This document shows positions 35,138 to 43,699 of a DNA stretch of 64,000 bases, piece after piece. The notes under the pieces were generated by a model. That model was given only the letters and a program-made list of their open reading frames with translations. It made no database searches and was not told the origin of the DNA. The translations under genes were made by a program, and so were the position numbers. Positions within the stretch are counted from its first letter, which is position 1, and each line of letters begins with the position of its first letter. This DNA is from Leifsonia sp. TF02-11 (GTDB lineage: Bacteria; Actinomycetota; Actinomycetes; Actinomycetales; Microbacteriaceae), in assembly GCF_017565305.1 (NCBI RefSeq), contig NZ_JAGEKP010000013.1, positions 186,001-250,000 of the forward strand. Direction: 5' to 3'.

Positions 35138-36826
35138 ATGGGCCACATCGACGTATCGGGCGTCTCGTACGCGCTCGCCGACGGGCGACCTCTGCTGGAC
35201 GACGTGTCGTTCCGGGTCGGGGACGGGAGCGTCTCCGCGCTGATCGGAGCGAACGGCGCGGGCAAGTCGACGCTGCTGCGGATCATCCGGGGCGAGCTCC
35301 GACCCGACAGCGGCGGGGTCGTCATCGACGGCGGCCTGGGGGTCATGGACCAGTTCGTCGGGCACGTGCGCGACGACCGCACGGTGCGCGACCTCCTGGT
35401 TCTCGTGGCGCCCGCGGCGGTCCGGCGGGCGGCTGAGGCGCTCGCGGCGGCGGAGGACGCACTCATCGAGCGCGACGAGACGGCGACGCAGATGCGCTAC
35501 GCGACGGCGCTCACCGACTACGCCGATGCCGGCGGCTACGACCAGGAGGTCGTCTGGGACCACTGCACGATGGCCGCCCTCGGCGTCCCCTTCGAGCGCG
35601 CCCAGTACCGGAGCGTGCGCTCGCTCTCCGGCGGCGAGCAGAAGCGGCTCGTGCTGGAGGCCCTGCTGCGCGGGCCGGAGCAGGTGCTCCTCCTCGACGA
35701 GCCCGACAACTACCTCGATGTGCCGGCCAAGCGCTGGCTCGAGGAGCAGCTGCGCGCCACGCCCAAGACGGTGCTGCTGGTCTCGCACGACCGGGAGCTG
35801 CTGGCGCGGGCCGCTGACCGCATCGTCACGCTGGAGCTCGGAGGGGCAGGGAACACCACCTGGACCCACGGCGGCGGCTTCGGCGGTTACCACGAAGCCC
35901 GCGAGGAGCGGATGGCCCGGCTCGAGGAGCTCCGCCGGCGCTGGGACGAGGAGCAGGCCAAGCTGAAGGCGCTGGTGCTGCGCTTCAAGGAGAAGGCCAA
36001 GTACAACAGCGACCTGGCGTCCGCGTACCAGGCCGCCCAGACGCGACTGGCGAAGTTCGAGGCGGCGGGTCCGCCGCAGGAGCGGCCGCGCGAGCAGAAC
36101 GTGCGCATGCGCCTCACCGGTGCCCGCACGGGCCGACGCGTGATCGAGTGCGACGACCTTGAGCTGACCGGTCTGATGCGCCCGTTCGACCTGGAGGTGT
36201 GGTTCGGTGAGCGCATCGCCGTGCTCGGCTCGAACGGTTCGGGCAAGTCTCACTTCCTCCGCTTGCTGGCGGCGGGCGGCACCGACCCCGACCCGTCAGC
36301 CGGCCACCTGGCGTCGGCCGAAATCGCCGGCACCCCCGTACCGCACACGGGCGTCGCGAAACTGGGCGCCCGGGTCGCTCCCGGCCTGTTCGCGCAGGCG
36401 CACGAGCACCCCGAGCTGGTGGGGAGGACCCTGCTCGACATCCTGCACCGCGGCGACGACCGGCGAGCGGGCATGCCGCGCGAGGCCGCGAGCCGGGTGC
36501 TCGACCGCTACGGCCTCGCCGCGTCGGCCGAGCAGACCTTCGAGTCGCTGTCGGGCGGCCAGCAGGCGCGCCTCCAGATCCTGCTGCTGGAGCTGTCGGG
36601 CGCGACCCTGCTGCTGCTCGACGAGCCGACCGACAACCTCGACCTCGTCTCGGCGGAGGCCCTGGAGGACGGCCTGGCCGGCTATGAGGGCACCGTCGTC
36701 GCCGTCACCCACGACCGCTGGTTCGCCCGCGGCTTCGACCGCTACCTGGTTTTCGGCTCCGACGGGGTCGTCTACGAGGCGGACGAGCCGGTGTGGGACG
36801 AGGCGCGCGTGGCGCGGGTGCGGTGA
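35138..36826 (+). CDS. ABC-F family ATPase
   Basis: 562 residues from ATG at 35138; no membrane segments. Two ATPase domains: Walker [12 protein letters not shown] and signature LSGGEQKRLVLEALLRGPEQVLLLDEPDNYLD in the first, GSNGSGKSHFLRLL and LSGGQQARLQILLLELSGATLLLLDEPTDNLD in the second. A charged coiled linker (about 255-310) lies between. ABC-F proteins act on the ribosome, either as translation factors or by protecting it from antibiotics; which applies here is undetermined. It has its own leader 80 nt after the SRPBCC gene. Confidence 0.9.
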   Translation: MGHIDVSGVSYALADGRPLLDDVSFRVGDGSVSALIGANGAGKSTLLRIIRGELRPDSGGVVIDGGLGVMDQFVGHVRDDRTVRDLLVLVAPAAVRRAAEALAAAEDALIERDETATQMRYATALTDYADAGGYDQEVVWDHCTMAALGVPFERAQYRSVRSLSGGEQKRLVLEALLRGPEQVLLLDEPDNYLDVPAKRWLEEQLRATPKTVLLVSHDRELLARAADRIVTLELGGAGNTTWTHGGGFGGYHEAREERMARLEELRRRWDEEQAKLKALVLRFKEKAKYNSDLASAYQAAQTRLAKFEAAGPPQERPREQNVRMRLTGARTGRRVIECDDLELTGLMRPFDLEVWFGERIAVLGSNGSGKSHFLRLLAAGGTDPDPSAGHLASAEIAGTPVPHTGVAKLGARVAPGLFAQAHEHPELVGRTLLDILHRGDDRRAGMPREAASRVLDRYGLAASAEQTFESLSGGQQARLQILLLELSGATLLLLDEPTDNLDLVSAEALEDGLAGYEGTVVAVTHDRWFARGFDRYLVFGSDGVVYEADEPVWDEARVARVR

Positions 36827-36854
36827 CCGAGAAGAGTAGCGGAGTGAGCATGCC

Positions 36855-37244
36855 ATGGCCCAAGTAGTCGTCTACGCGAAGCGCGCCACGATCGACGCGC
36901 ACCGCCAGTCGCTGTCGGACGCGATCCACGGGGCGGTGATGAGCGCTCTGGCCTACCCGCCGGATAAGCGGTTCCAGCGGTTCATCGCACTGGACGATCC
37001 CGACTTCGTGTACCCCGCCGACCGCGGCGACGCGTACACGATCATCGAGATCTCGCTCTTCGACGGCCGCTCCGACGAGGCGAAGCGCTCGCTCATCACC
37101 AAACTGTTCGAGCGCATCCCCGCAGCGACGGGCATCGCGCCGCACAGCATCGAGATCACGCTGACGGAGACGCCGAAGGTGAACTGGGGGATCCGCGGCG
37201 TCAACGCCGCCGACCTCGCGCTGGACTACCGCGTCGACGTGTGA
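36855..37244 (+). CDS. Tautomerase-superfamily protein without Pro1
   Basis: 129 residues. The pattern ALAYPPDKRFQRFIALDDPDFVYP, YTIIEISLFDGRSDEAKRSLITKLFERI and ITLTETPKVNWGIRG matches the 4-oxalocrotonate-tautomerase-like Tautomerase_2 family. The N-terminus is M-A-Q, so the catalytic N-terminal proline expected after Met removal is absent; activity may be lost or different. It follows the ABC-F gene by 28 nt, probably in one transcript. Confidence 0.8.
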   Translation: MAQVVVYAKRATIDAHRQSLSDAIHGAVMSALAYPPDKRFQRFIALDDPDFVYPADRGDAYTIIEISLFDGRSDEAKRSLITKLFERIPAATGIAPHSIEITLTETPKVNWGIRGVNAADLALDYRVDV

Positions 37245-37252
37245 GCCCCACC

Positions 37253-37307
37253 GAGGGGCACGTAGTTGTCCCTTTCGCGCGCCGAAGGGGACAACAACGT
37301 GCCCCTC
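37253..37307. terminator. Bidirectional terminator between convergent genes
   Basis: GAGGGGCACGTAGTTGTCCC pairs with GGGACAACAACGTGCCCCTC (one internal mismatch) around a 15-nt loop. It lies between the tautomerase stop and the stop of the convergent aminotransferase and can serve both. Confidence 0.8.
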
Positions 37308-37323
37308 GAGGCAGGGGGAAGCG

Positions 37324-38475
37324 TCACCGCAGCCGTGCCACCCGCTGCACCGCCTCCGTCAGCACCTCCGGCGAGCACGCCAGGTTGACGCGCACGAAGC
37401 CGCGGCCCTCGCGGCCGAAGGCCGGGCCGCTCGCGAAGGCGACGCGCGCCCGTTCCAGGATGTGCGCGGCCGGGTCGTCGCCCCAGCCGAGCGCCCGCAG
37501 GTCCACCCAGGCCAGGTAGCTCGCGTGCGGTTCCCGGTACCCGGCTTCTGGCAGGTGCTCGGCGAGCAGGCGCGTGAGCAGGGCTCGGTTGGCCTCGATG
37601 GCGTCGAGCGCGCCCTTCAACCACGGGACGCCCTCCCGGTAGGCCGCCTCCGTCGCGATGCGGCCGAACAGGCTGGTCCGCTCCTCGATCTCGATCGGGA
37701 GGGCGCGCACGCGCTCGATCATCTCGGCTCCCGTCGCGACGAAGAAGGCGCACTTGAGGCCGGCGAGGTTCCAGGCCTTGCTCGCGGCGTGCGCCGCGAC
37801 GCCGACGCGGCGGGCGTCGTCGGAGACCGACAGGAACGGGGTGAACCGGGCGTCGCGGTGCGTGAGCGAGGCGTGCACCTCGTCGCTCACGACGTGCGCC
37901 CCGTACCGCGCGGCGAGCGACGCGACAGCGGCCAGGTGCTCGGGAGGGTGCACCAGCCCGAGCGGGTTGTGCGGGTTGCAGAGCAGCAGGGCGCGGGCAC
38001 CGCCCGCGAACGCCGCTTCGATGCCGGCCAGATCGAGGGACCAGCCCGGCGCACCGGCACCGCCGCCGAGCAGCGGGACCGCCTCGACGACACCGCCTGC
38101 CTCGGGGATGTACGAGAAGAAGGGCGGATACACGGGAGGTGTGATCACCACGCGGTCGCCCGGCGCGATCAGACGGCGCAACGCCTCCACGACGACCACC
38201 CCGATGTCGGTCGAGGTGCGCACCCCCGCCTCGTCGACCTCCCAGCCCCAGGTGTCGCGCGCGTAGGCGGCGAACGCCGTCTCCAGGCCGCGCTCCGGGC
38301 CGACGTAGCCGGTGTCGCTGCGGTCGATCGCCGCGTGCAGGGCCGCCGCGATCGGCGGGGCCAGCGGATAGTCCATCTCGGCCACGAACAGCGGCAGGAC
38401 GTCGTCGGGATACGTCGTCCACTTCTCGCTTCTGCGCTGGCGGAGGCGGGCGAGAGGCTCTGCTTCGACGGTCAC
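37324..38475 (-). CDS. MalY/PatB-type PLP-dependent cystathionine beta-lyase / aminotransferase
   Basis: 383 residues from GTG at 38475. PLP lysine K233 is in AASKAWNLAGLK; the fold-type I signatures SEKWTTYPDDVLPLFVAEMDYPLAPPI, LLLCNPHNPLG and VVSDEVHASLTH are those of the PatB/MalY group, which cleave cystathionine or related C-S compounds. Divergent from guaB3 with 39 nt between. Cytoplasmic. Physiological substrate not decided. Confidence 0.9.
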   Translation of the reverse strand: MTVEAEPLARLRQRRSEKWTTYPDDVLPLFVAEMDYPLAPPIAAALHAAIDRSDTGYVGPERGLETAFAAYARDTWGWEVDEAGVRTSTDIGVVVVEALRRLIAPGDRVVITPPVYPPFFSYIPEAGGVVEAVPLLGGGAGAPGWSLDLAGIEAAFAGGARALLLCNPHNPLGLVHPPEHLAAVASLAARYGAHVVSDEVHASLTHRDARFTPFLSVSDDARRVGVAAHAASKAWNLAGLKCAFFVATGAEMIERVRALPIEIEERTSLFGRIATEAAYREGVPWLKGALDAIEANRALLTRLLAEHLPEAGYREPHASYLAWVDLRALGWGDDPAAHILERARVAFASGPAFGREGRGFVRVNLACSPEVLTEAVQRVARLR

Positions 38476-38502
38476 CCTGCCTACTCTGCCAGTGCCGCGC
38501 CA

Positions 38503-38508
38503 TAGACT
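38503..38508 (+). promoter_or_regulatory. -10 box of leaderless guaB3
   Basis: TAGACT, 6 nt before the GTG at 38515, inside the 39-nt divergent spacer. Confidence 0.5.
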
Positions 38509-38514
38509 GAACCT

Positions 38515-39639
38515 GTGAGTATGGAGATTGAGATCGGGCGCGCCAAGCGCGCACGCCGCGTGTACGCCTTCGACGACGTCGCGGTGGTGCCCAGCCGTCG
38601 CACCCGTGATCCCGAGGACGTCTCGGTCGCCTGGACCATCGACGCGTACCAGTTCTCCATCCCGTTCCTCGCCGCACCGATGGACTCCGTCGTCTCGCCG
38701 ACGACCGCGATCATGATGGGCCAGCTCGGCGGCCTCGGCGTCCTCGACCTCGAGGGCGTCTGGACCCGCTACGAAGACCCGGAGCCGCTGCTCGCCGAGA
38801 TCCGCGACCTCCCGGCCGACAAGGCGACGCGGCGCATGCAGGAGATCTACGCAGAGCCGATCAAGCCCGAGCTGGTCACCCGGAGGCTCGCCGAGATCCG
38901 GGAGGGCGGGGTCACCGTCGCAGGGGCGCTCTCCCCGCAGCGCACCCAGGAGCTGTACGAGACGGTGGTCGCGGCCGGTGTCGACCTCTTCGTGATCCGC
39001 GGCACGACGGTCTCGGCCGAGCACGTGTCCAAGAGCGTCGAACCCCTCAACCTCAAGAAGTTCATCTACGAGCTCGACGTGCCGGTGATCGTCGGAGGCG
39101 CCGCCACCTACACCGCGGCCCTGCACCTGATGCGCACGGGTGCGGCCGGAGTGCTCGTCGGTTTCGGCGGGGGAGCGGCCTCCACCACGCGGTCCACCCT
39201 CGGCATCCACGCGCCGATGGCCACCGCTGTGGCCGACGTCGCCGGCGCACGGCGCGACTACATGGACGAGTCGGGCGGCCGCTACGTGCACGTCATCGCC
39301 GACGGCGGCCTCGGCAGCTCCGGCGACATCGTCAAGGCGATCGCCTGCGGCGCCGACGCCGTCATGCTGGGCACGACCCTCGCCCGCGCGACCGACGCCC
39401 CCGGAGGCGGCTGGCACTGGGGCGCGGAGGCCCACCACCAGCTGCTGCCGCGCGGCAACCGCGTCGAGGTCGGCCAGATCGCTCCGCTCGAAGAGATCCT
39501 GTACGGTCCCGCACCCGTGGCCGAGGGAACTGCGAATCTCGTGGGGGCCTTGCGCCGGAGCATGGCAACGACGGGATACTCGGATCTGAAGGAGTTCCAG
39601 CGCGTCGAAGTGGTCGTCGCGCCGTACCAGACGCACTAA
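38515..39639 (+). CDS. guaB3: GuaB3-family IMP dehydrogenase paralogue
   Basis: 374 residues: IMPDH/GMP-reductase barrel without CBS modules. MEIEIGRAKRARRVYAFDDVAVVPSRRTRDPEDVSVAW and the end LVGALRRSMATTGYSDLKEFQRVEVVVAPYQ are typical of the actinobacterial GuaB3 group. The loop that carries the catalytic cysteine in guaB (GSICTTR) reads GGGAASTTR here, so that Cys is missing. The catalysed reaction in actinobacteria is unsettled. GTG start, predicted leaderless. Confidence 0.9.
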   Translation: MSMEIEIGRAKRARRVYAFDDVAVVPSRRTRDPEDVSVAWTIDAYQFSIPFLAAPMDSVVSPTTAIMMGQLGGLGVLDLEGVWTRYEDPEPLLAEIRDLPADKATRRMQEIYAEPIKPELVTRRLAEIREGGVTVAGALSPQRTQELYETVVAAGVDLFVIRGTTVSAEHVSKSVEPLNLKKFIYELDVPVIVGGAATYTAALHLMRTGAAGVLVGFGGGAASTTRSTLGIHAPMATAVADVAGARRDYMDESGGRYVHVIADGGLGSSGDIVKAIACGADAVMLGTTLARATDAPGGGWHWGAEAHHQLLPRGNRVEVGQIAPLEEILYGPAPVAEGTANLVGALRRSMATTGYSDLKEFQRVEVVVAPYQTH

Positions 39640-39675
39640 GGTCCCGGCCGAAGGCGGCCGGGGGAGGAGGAAACG

Positions 39676-41574
39676 ATGGCGACGACATCCCCGTCCGGCT
39701 CCACTGGTCTGTCTTCGGAGGCAGACGCCGTGGCAGTGTCCTACCCCTCACGGCTCGGCCCGGCCGAGCGTGCCGCCGCGATCCAGGCCCTCAAGGACAC
39801 CGAGCTCGACATCCTCGTGGTCGGCGGCGGCATCGTCGGCACCGGCGCGGCCGTCGACGCGGTCACCCGCGGGCTCAGCGTGGGGCTCGTGGAGGCCCGC
39901 GACTTCGCGTCGGGAACCTCCAGCAGATCCTCCAAGCTGGTGCACGGCGGCATCCGCTACCTCGAGCAGCTCGACTTCGGCCTGGTGCGGGAGGCGCTCA
40001 TCGAGCGCGGGCTGCTGCTGCAGCGCATCGCCCCGCACCTTGTCAAGCCCGTGCGCTTCCTCTACCCGCTGCACAAGCGGGTCTTCGAGCGGTTCTACAT
40101 CGGCGCGGGAATGATGCTGTACGACATCTTCTCGTACACGGGAGGCCGCCCGCCCGGGGTTCCCCACCACCGGCACCTCAGCAGGCGGCAGGTGCTGAAG
40201 GCCATTCCGAGCATGGCCCCCGACGCACTGGTCGGCGGAATCACGTACTACGACGCGCAGGTCGACGACGCCCGCTACACCGCCACTCTCGCCCGGACGG
40301 CGGCACACTACGGCGCCCACGTGGCGTCGCGGGTGCGGGTGGAGGGCTTCCTCAAGGTCGGCGAGCGGGTCGTCGGGGTGCAGGCGCACGACCAGGAGAC
40401 CGGGGAGCGCTTCGAGATCCGCGCCAAGCAGGTCGTCAACGCCACCGGCGTCTGGACCGACGACACCCAGGCGATGGTGGGCGAGCGCGGCCAGTTCAAA
40501 GTGCGCGCATCCAAGGGCATCCACCTCGTGGTCCCACGCGACCGGTTCCAGTCGAAGATGGGCCTGATCCTGCGCACAGAGAAGAGCGTGCTCTTCGTCA
40601 TCCCGTGGGGTCGGCACTGGCTCATCGGCACGACCGACACCGACTGGCACCTCGACAAGGCGCACCCGGCCGCGACCGCCGCCGACATCGACTACCTGCT
40701 CGCCCACGTCAACCAGGTGCTCAACGTGCCGCTGACCCGGGAGGACGTCGAAGGGGTCTACGCGGGGCTGCGTCCGCTGCTCGCCGGCGAGTCGGAGGAG
40801 ACCTCCAAGCTGTCGCGCGAGCACCTCGTCGCGCACTCCGTTCCGGGGCTCGTGGTGATCGCCGGCGGCAAGTGGACGACCTACCGGGTGATGGCGAAGG
40901 ACGCGATCGACGCGGCCGTCGACGCGCTCGACGGCAAGATCCCGGCGAGCACGACCATGGAGATCCCCCTGGTGGGCGCGGAGGGCTACCAGGCGGCCTG
41001 GAACCGGCGCGGCAGGATCGCGCGGGAGTCCGGCCTCCACCCCGCACGCGTCGAGCACCTGCTCAACCGCTACGGCACCCTGACGGAGGACATCCTCGCC
41101 CTCGTGCGCAACGATCCGTCGCTGGCGAAGCCGCTGCCGGGCGCCGACGACTACATCGGCGCGGAGGTCGTGTACGCGGCCAGTCACGAGGGCGCCCTGC
41201 ACCTGGAGGACGTGCTCGCCCGCCGCACGCGGATCTCGATCGAGGCGTGGGACCGGGGTGTCTCCGCTGCTCCGGTCGCGGCCTCGCTGATGGCCGGCGT
41301 GCTGGGCTGGGATTCCGCTCGCGAGGAGCGCGAAGTGCAGACCTATCTGAAGCGCGTGGCCGCCGAGCGGGAGAGCCAGCTGCAGCCGGACGACGCCTCG
41401 GCCGACCGGGTGCGTCTGGAGGCCCCCGACATCGTCGATGTCGACGCGGCGGCGGCGAAGGCGGCAGCGGTCACGCGCACAGCGACCCCGGCCGCGGCCA
41501 CGGCGCGGGCTTCGCGTGCGAAGGCCGCGGGCACGCCTCGGCCCGATGCGGCGGAGCCGCCGAAGGAGGGGTGA
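39676..41574 (+). CDS. glpD: Aerobic glycerol-3-phosphate dehydrogenase
   Basis: 632 residues. FAD-binding ILVVGGGIVGTGAAVDAVTRG (about 46-66) with GTSSRSSKLVHGGIRYLEQ, then GKWTTYRVMAKDAIDAAVDAL and a C-terminal DAO_C domain to about 560. A further 70 residues are A/R/T-rich and probably disordered. It oxidises glycerol-3-P at the membrane and passes electrons to menaquinone. Start ATG at 39676; a GTG 18 codons later is possible. A GDPD gene that could supply glycerol-3-P lies 7 kb downstream. Confidence 0.94.
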   Translation: MATTSPSGSTGLSSEADAVAVSYPSRLGPAERAAAIQALKDTELDILVVGGGIVGTGAAVDAVTRGLSVGLVEARDFASGTSSRSSKLVHGGIRYLEQLDFGLVREALIERGLLLQRIAPHLVKPVRFLYPLHKRVFERFYIGAGMMLYDIFSYTGGRPPGVPHHRHLSRRQVLKAIPSMAPDALVGGITYYDAQVDDARYTATLARTAAHYGAHVASRVRVEGFLKVGERVVGVQAHDQETGERFEIRAKQVVNATGVWTDDTQAMVGERGQFKVRASKGIHLVVPRDRFQSKMGLILRTEKSVLFVIPWGRHWLIGTTDTDWHLDKAHPAATAADIDYLLAHVNQVLNVPLTREDVEGVYAGLRPLLAGESEETSKLSREHLVAHSVPGLVVIAGGKWTTYRVMAKDAIDAAVDALDGKIPASTTMEIPLVGAEGYQAAWNRRGRIARESGLHPARVEHLLNRYGTLTEDILALVRNDPSLAKPLPGADDYIGAEVVYAASHEGALHLEDVLARRTRISIEAWDRGVSAAPVAASLMAGVLGWDSAREEREVQTYLKRVAAERESQLQPDDASADRVRLEAPDIVDVDAAAAKAAAVTRTATPAAATARASRAKAAGTPRPDAAEPPKEG

Positions 41575-41579
41575 GGCGC

Positions 41580-41598
41580 GCCCGGCCGCCGGCCGGGC
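41580..41598 (+). terminator. Hairpin after glpD
   Basis: GCCCGGC and GCCGGGC with a 5-nt loop, directly after the glpD stop; a second weaker stem (GGTGG/CCACC) follows at about 41606. No T tract. Probable but weak terminator. Confidence 0.4.
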
Positions 41599-41734
41599 CG
41601 ATGCCGGTGGGTGACCACCCGGTGTCATACATATCGACCCTCGCTTATCAGACGTTGTTGAACGATCGAAAAGAGTTCGAAATCTCCCTCCGGTAGACTG
41701 GAAACCAGTGCCCGCGACGGATGGAGACGGATAA

Positions 41735-42265
41735 ATGGTTGACGTTCGACGGGTAAAACTGCCCGGAGTCGGGGTGTTGCACACCTTCGTCACGGACGAC
41801 GGGGGCAAGGTCGGCGTCATCGCGCACCGCTCCGGGCACAGCGACCTGGTCACGTTCTCGGACCACGAAGACGGCGCCGACGTGACGAAGGTCTCGCTGC
41901 GCCTCAACGAAGACGAGGCGCACACGCTCGCCGAGCTCCTCGGCGGCACTCAGATCACCGAGTCGCTCACCGCGCTCGACCAGATGCCGGGCCTCAGCAT
42001 CGACTGGTTCAGCGTCGACTACGAGGACTACATCGCCGGCCAGCAGCTCGGCGCCCCGGCCGATCGCGGCTTCGTCGGCCTGACCGTCGTCGCCGTGGTG
42101 CGCGGGGACTCCGCGAACCCGGCGCCGGCTCCCGACTTCAAGGTCTTCCCCGGCGATACCCTCGTGGTCGCAGGCACCCCAGAGAAGGTCGCCAAGGCCT
42201 TCGCGTTCTTCCGCACGGGCGAGACCGCCGTCCGCGCCACCGCCGACGCGCCGCCGGGAGGCTGA
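41735..42265 (+). CDS. K+/H+ antiporter regulatory subunit, KhtT-like (RCK_C domain)
   Basis: 176 residues, no membrane segment. The N-terminal part (1-80) is followed by a TrkA-C/RCK_C domain (about 85-165, FVGLTVVAVVRGDSANPAPAPDFKVFPGDTLVVAGTPEKVAKAFAFF). In Bacillus KhtT the same domain binds cyclic di-AMP and gates the antiporter; that ligand is inferred here. It ends 3 nt before the antiporter gene. The 160-nt upstream region contains a TAGACT (41694-41699) that could be its -10. Confidence 0.85.
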   Translation: MVDVRRVKLPGVGVLHTFVTDDGGKVGVIAHRSGHSDLVTFSDHEDGADVTKVSLRLNEDEAHTLAELLGGTQITESLTALDQMPGLSIDWFSVDYEDYIAGQQLGAPADRGFVGLTVVAVVRGDSANPAPAPDFKVFPGDTLVVAGTPEKVAKAFAFFRTGETAVRATADAPPGG

Positions 42266-42268
42266 TCC

Positions 42269-43636
42269 ATGCATCTCGGAGAAGACCTCATCATTCTCGG
42301 CATCCTGCTGCTCGTCGCGTACGTGCTTGGGCGCCTCGGCAAGCTGGTGGGTCTTCCCGCGATCCCCATCTACATGCTCGTCGGCCTGCTGGCCAGCCCG
42401 CACACCGGCTGGTTCCCGCTGAGCTTCGAGAGCAACTACATCGAGCTCATCGCGATCTTCGGGCTCATCCTGCTGCTGTTCAATCTCGGCCTGGAGTTCG
42501 ACCAGGACGAGTTCTTCGGCAACTTCGGCAAGCTCGTCGTCTCCGGCGGCTCCTACATCCTCATCAACATGGGCGTCGGGCTCGCGTTCGGCTTCTGGGT
42601 CGGCTGGGGCACGCGTGAGGCGCTGATCATCGCCGGGATGACGGCGACGTCGTCGTCCGCGATCGTGACCAAACTGCTCATCGAGCTGCGGCGTCTGCCC
42701 AACACCGAGACGCCGATGATCCTCGGCGTCACCGTGGTGGAGGACATCTTCATCGCGATCTACCTCGCCATCGTGTCGGTGGTGCTGAGCGGCGAGACGG
42801 AGCTCTGGCCGGTCGTCGGCAAGCTCACCGTGGCCTTCCTGTTCCTCGTGGTGATGTTCACCCTCGCGAGGTTCGGCGGGAGGTATGCCTCCCGGCTGTT
42901 CCGAACCAAGGACGACGAGCTCTTCACGATCCTGTTCTTCGGCCTGGCCGTGCTGTTCGCGGGGATCGGCGAGATCCTCGGGGTCACCGACGCGATCGGC
43001 GCCTTCCTCATCGGGTTGGTGCTCGGCGCGACGAAGTTCCGCAACAAGATCGAGCACATCGCCATCCCGTTGCGCGACGTGTTCGCCGCCTTCTTCTTCC
43101 TCAACTTCGGGCTCGAGCTCGACCCGGCGAAGTTCCCGTCCGTGCTCGGTCCCGTGCTGATAGCGGTCGCCATGACGATCGTGCTGAACATCCTCGCCGG
43201 CCAGTTCGTCGCGTGGATCAACGGCTTCGGCCCGCAGGCGGGAATCAACACCACGGTCATCCTCCAGAACCGCGGCGAGTTCGCGCTCATCCTGGCCACG
43301 CTGTCGATCAGTGCCGGGCTCGACCCGCGGATCGTGCCGTTCGCGGGCCTCTACGTGCTCATCATGGCCGTGCTCGGTCCGATCCTTGCAGCGAACTCCG
43401 AGAAGATCGGTGCGATGATTCTCCGGTCCGGATCGTCCAAACGGCGCGACCGGCGGAAGAAGCGCGATCCCATGCTCGACGAAGAGATCGCACTCGTCGA
43501 GGCGGCGACCGCCGATCTCGACTCCGACACGCGCCGCGACGACAGGAGCGCGGGCGACACGCGCGAGGCTGTGGACCGGATCGTCGAGCAGGCCATGCAG
43601 CAGCAGGACACGACCGTCGACCGAAAGCGGGACTGA
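42269..43636 (+). CDS. CPA2-family K+(Na+)/H+ antiporter, KhtU/KefB-like
   Basis: 455 residues with 12-13 predicted helices. IPIYMLVGLLASPHTGW, GLILLLFNLGLEFDQDEFFGNFGKL, TSSSAIVTKLLIEL and LNFGLELDPAKFP are CPA2 antiporter signatures; the membrane part ends near 395, followed by a charged cytoplasmic tail. It lacks an attached TrkA-N domain, the function being supplied by the separate upstream subunit. Role: potassium efflux and pH homeostasis. Confidence 0.9.
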   Translation: MHLGEDLIILGILLLVAYVLGRLGKLVGLPAIPIYMLVGLLASPHTGWFPLSFESNYIELIAIFGLILLLFNLGLEFDQDEFFGNFGKLVVSGGSYILINMGVGLAFGFWVGWGTREALIIAGMTATSSSAIVTKLLIELRRLPNTETPMILGVTVVEDIFIAIYLAIVSVVLSGETELWPVVGKLTVAFLFLVVMFTLARFGGRYASRLFRTKDDELFTILFFGLAVLFAGIGEILGVTDAIGAFLIGLVLGATKFRNKIEHIAIPLRDVFAAFFFLNFGLELDPAKFPSVLGPVLIAVAMTIVLNILAGQFVAWINGFGPQAGINTTVILQNRGEFALILATLSISAGLDPRIVPFAGLYVLIMAVLGPILAANSEKIGAMILRSGSSKRRDRRKKRDPMLDEEIALVEAATADLDSDTRRDDRSAGDTREAVDRIVEQAMQQQDTTVDRKRD

Positions 43637-43699
43637 CCCATCGACACCACCCCCGGCAGCCCGAGTGCCGGCACCCCGGCGCAGGCGGGCGAAACCACG

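Noticed and set aside
34703-36826. ABC-F protein extended upstream to 34703
   Set aside because: The extra 145 codons are an alternative frame of the SRPBCC gene; the family start MGHIDVSGVSYAL at 35138 has a proper leader.
34138-37244. Antibiotic resistance island (lactonase, MarR, ABC-F)
   Set aside because: ABC-F and MarR genes are common housekeeping elements; no resistance-specific residue pattern or mobile element is visible, so resistance is not claimed.
39748-41949. A 733-codon minus-strand frame opposite glpD
   Set aside because: No motif, biased antisense composition; glpD is certain on the other strand.
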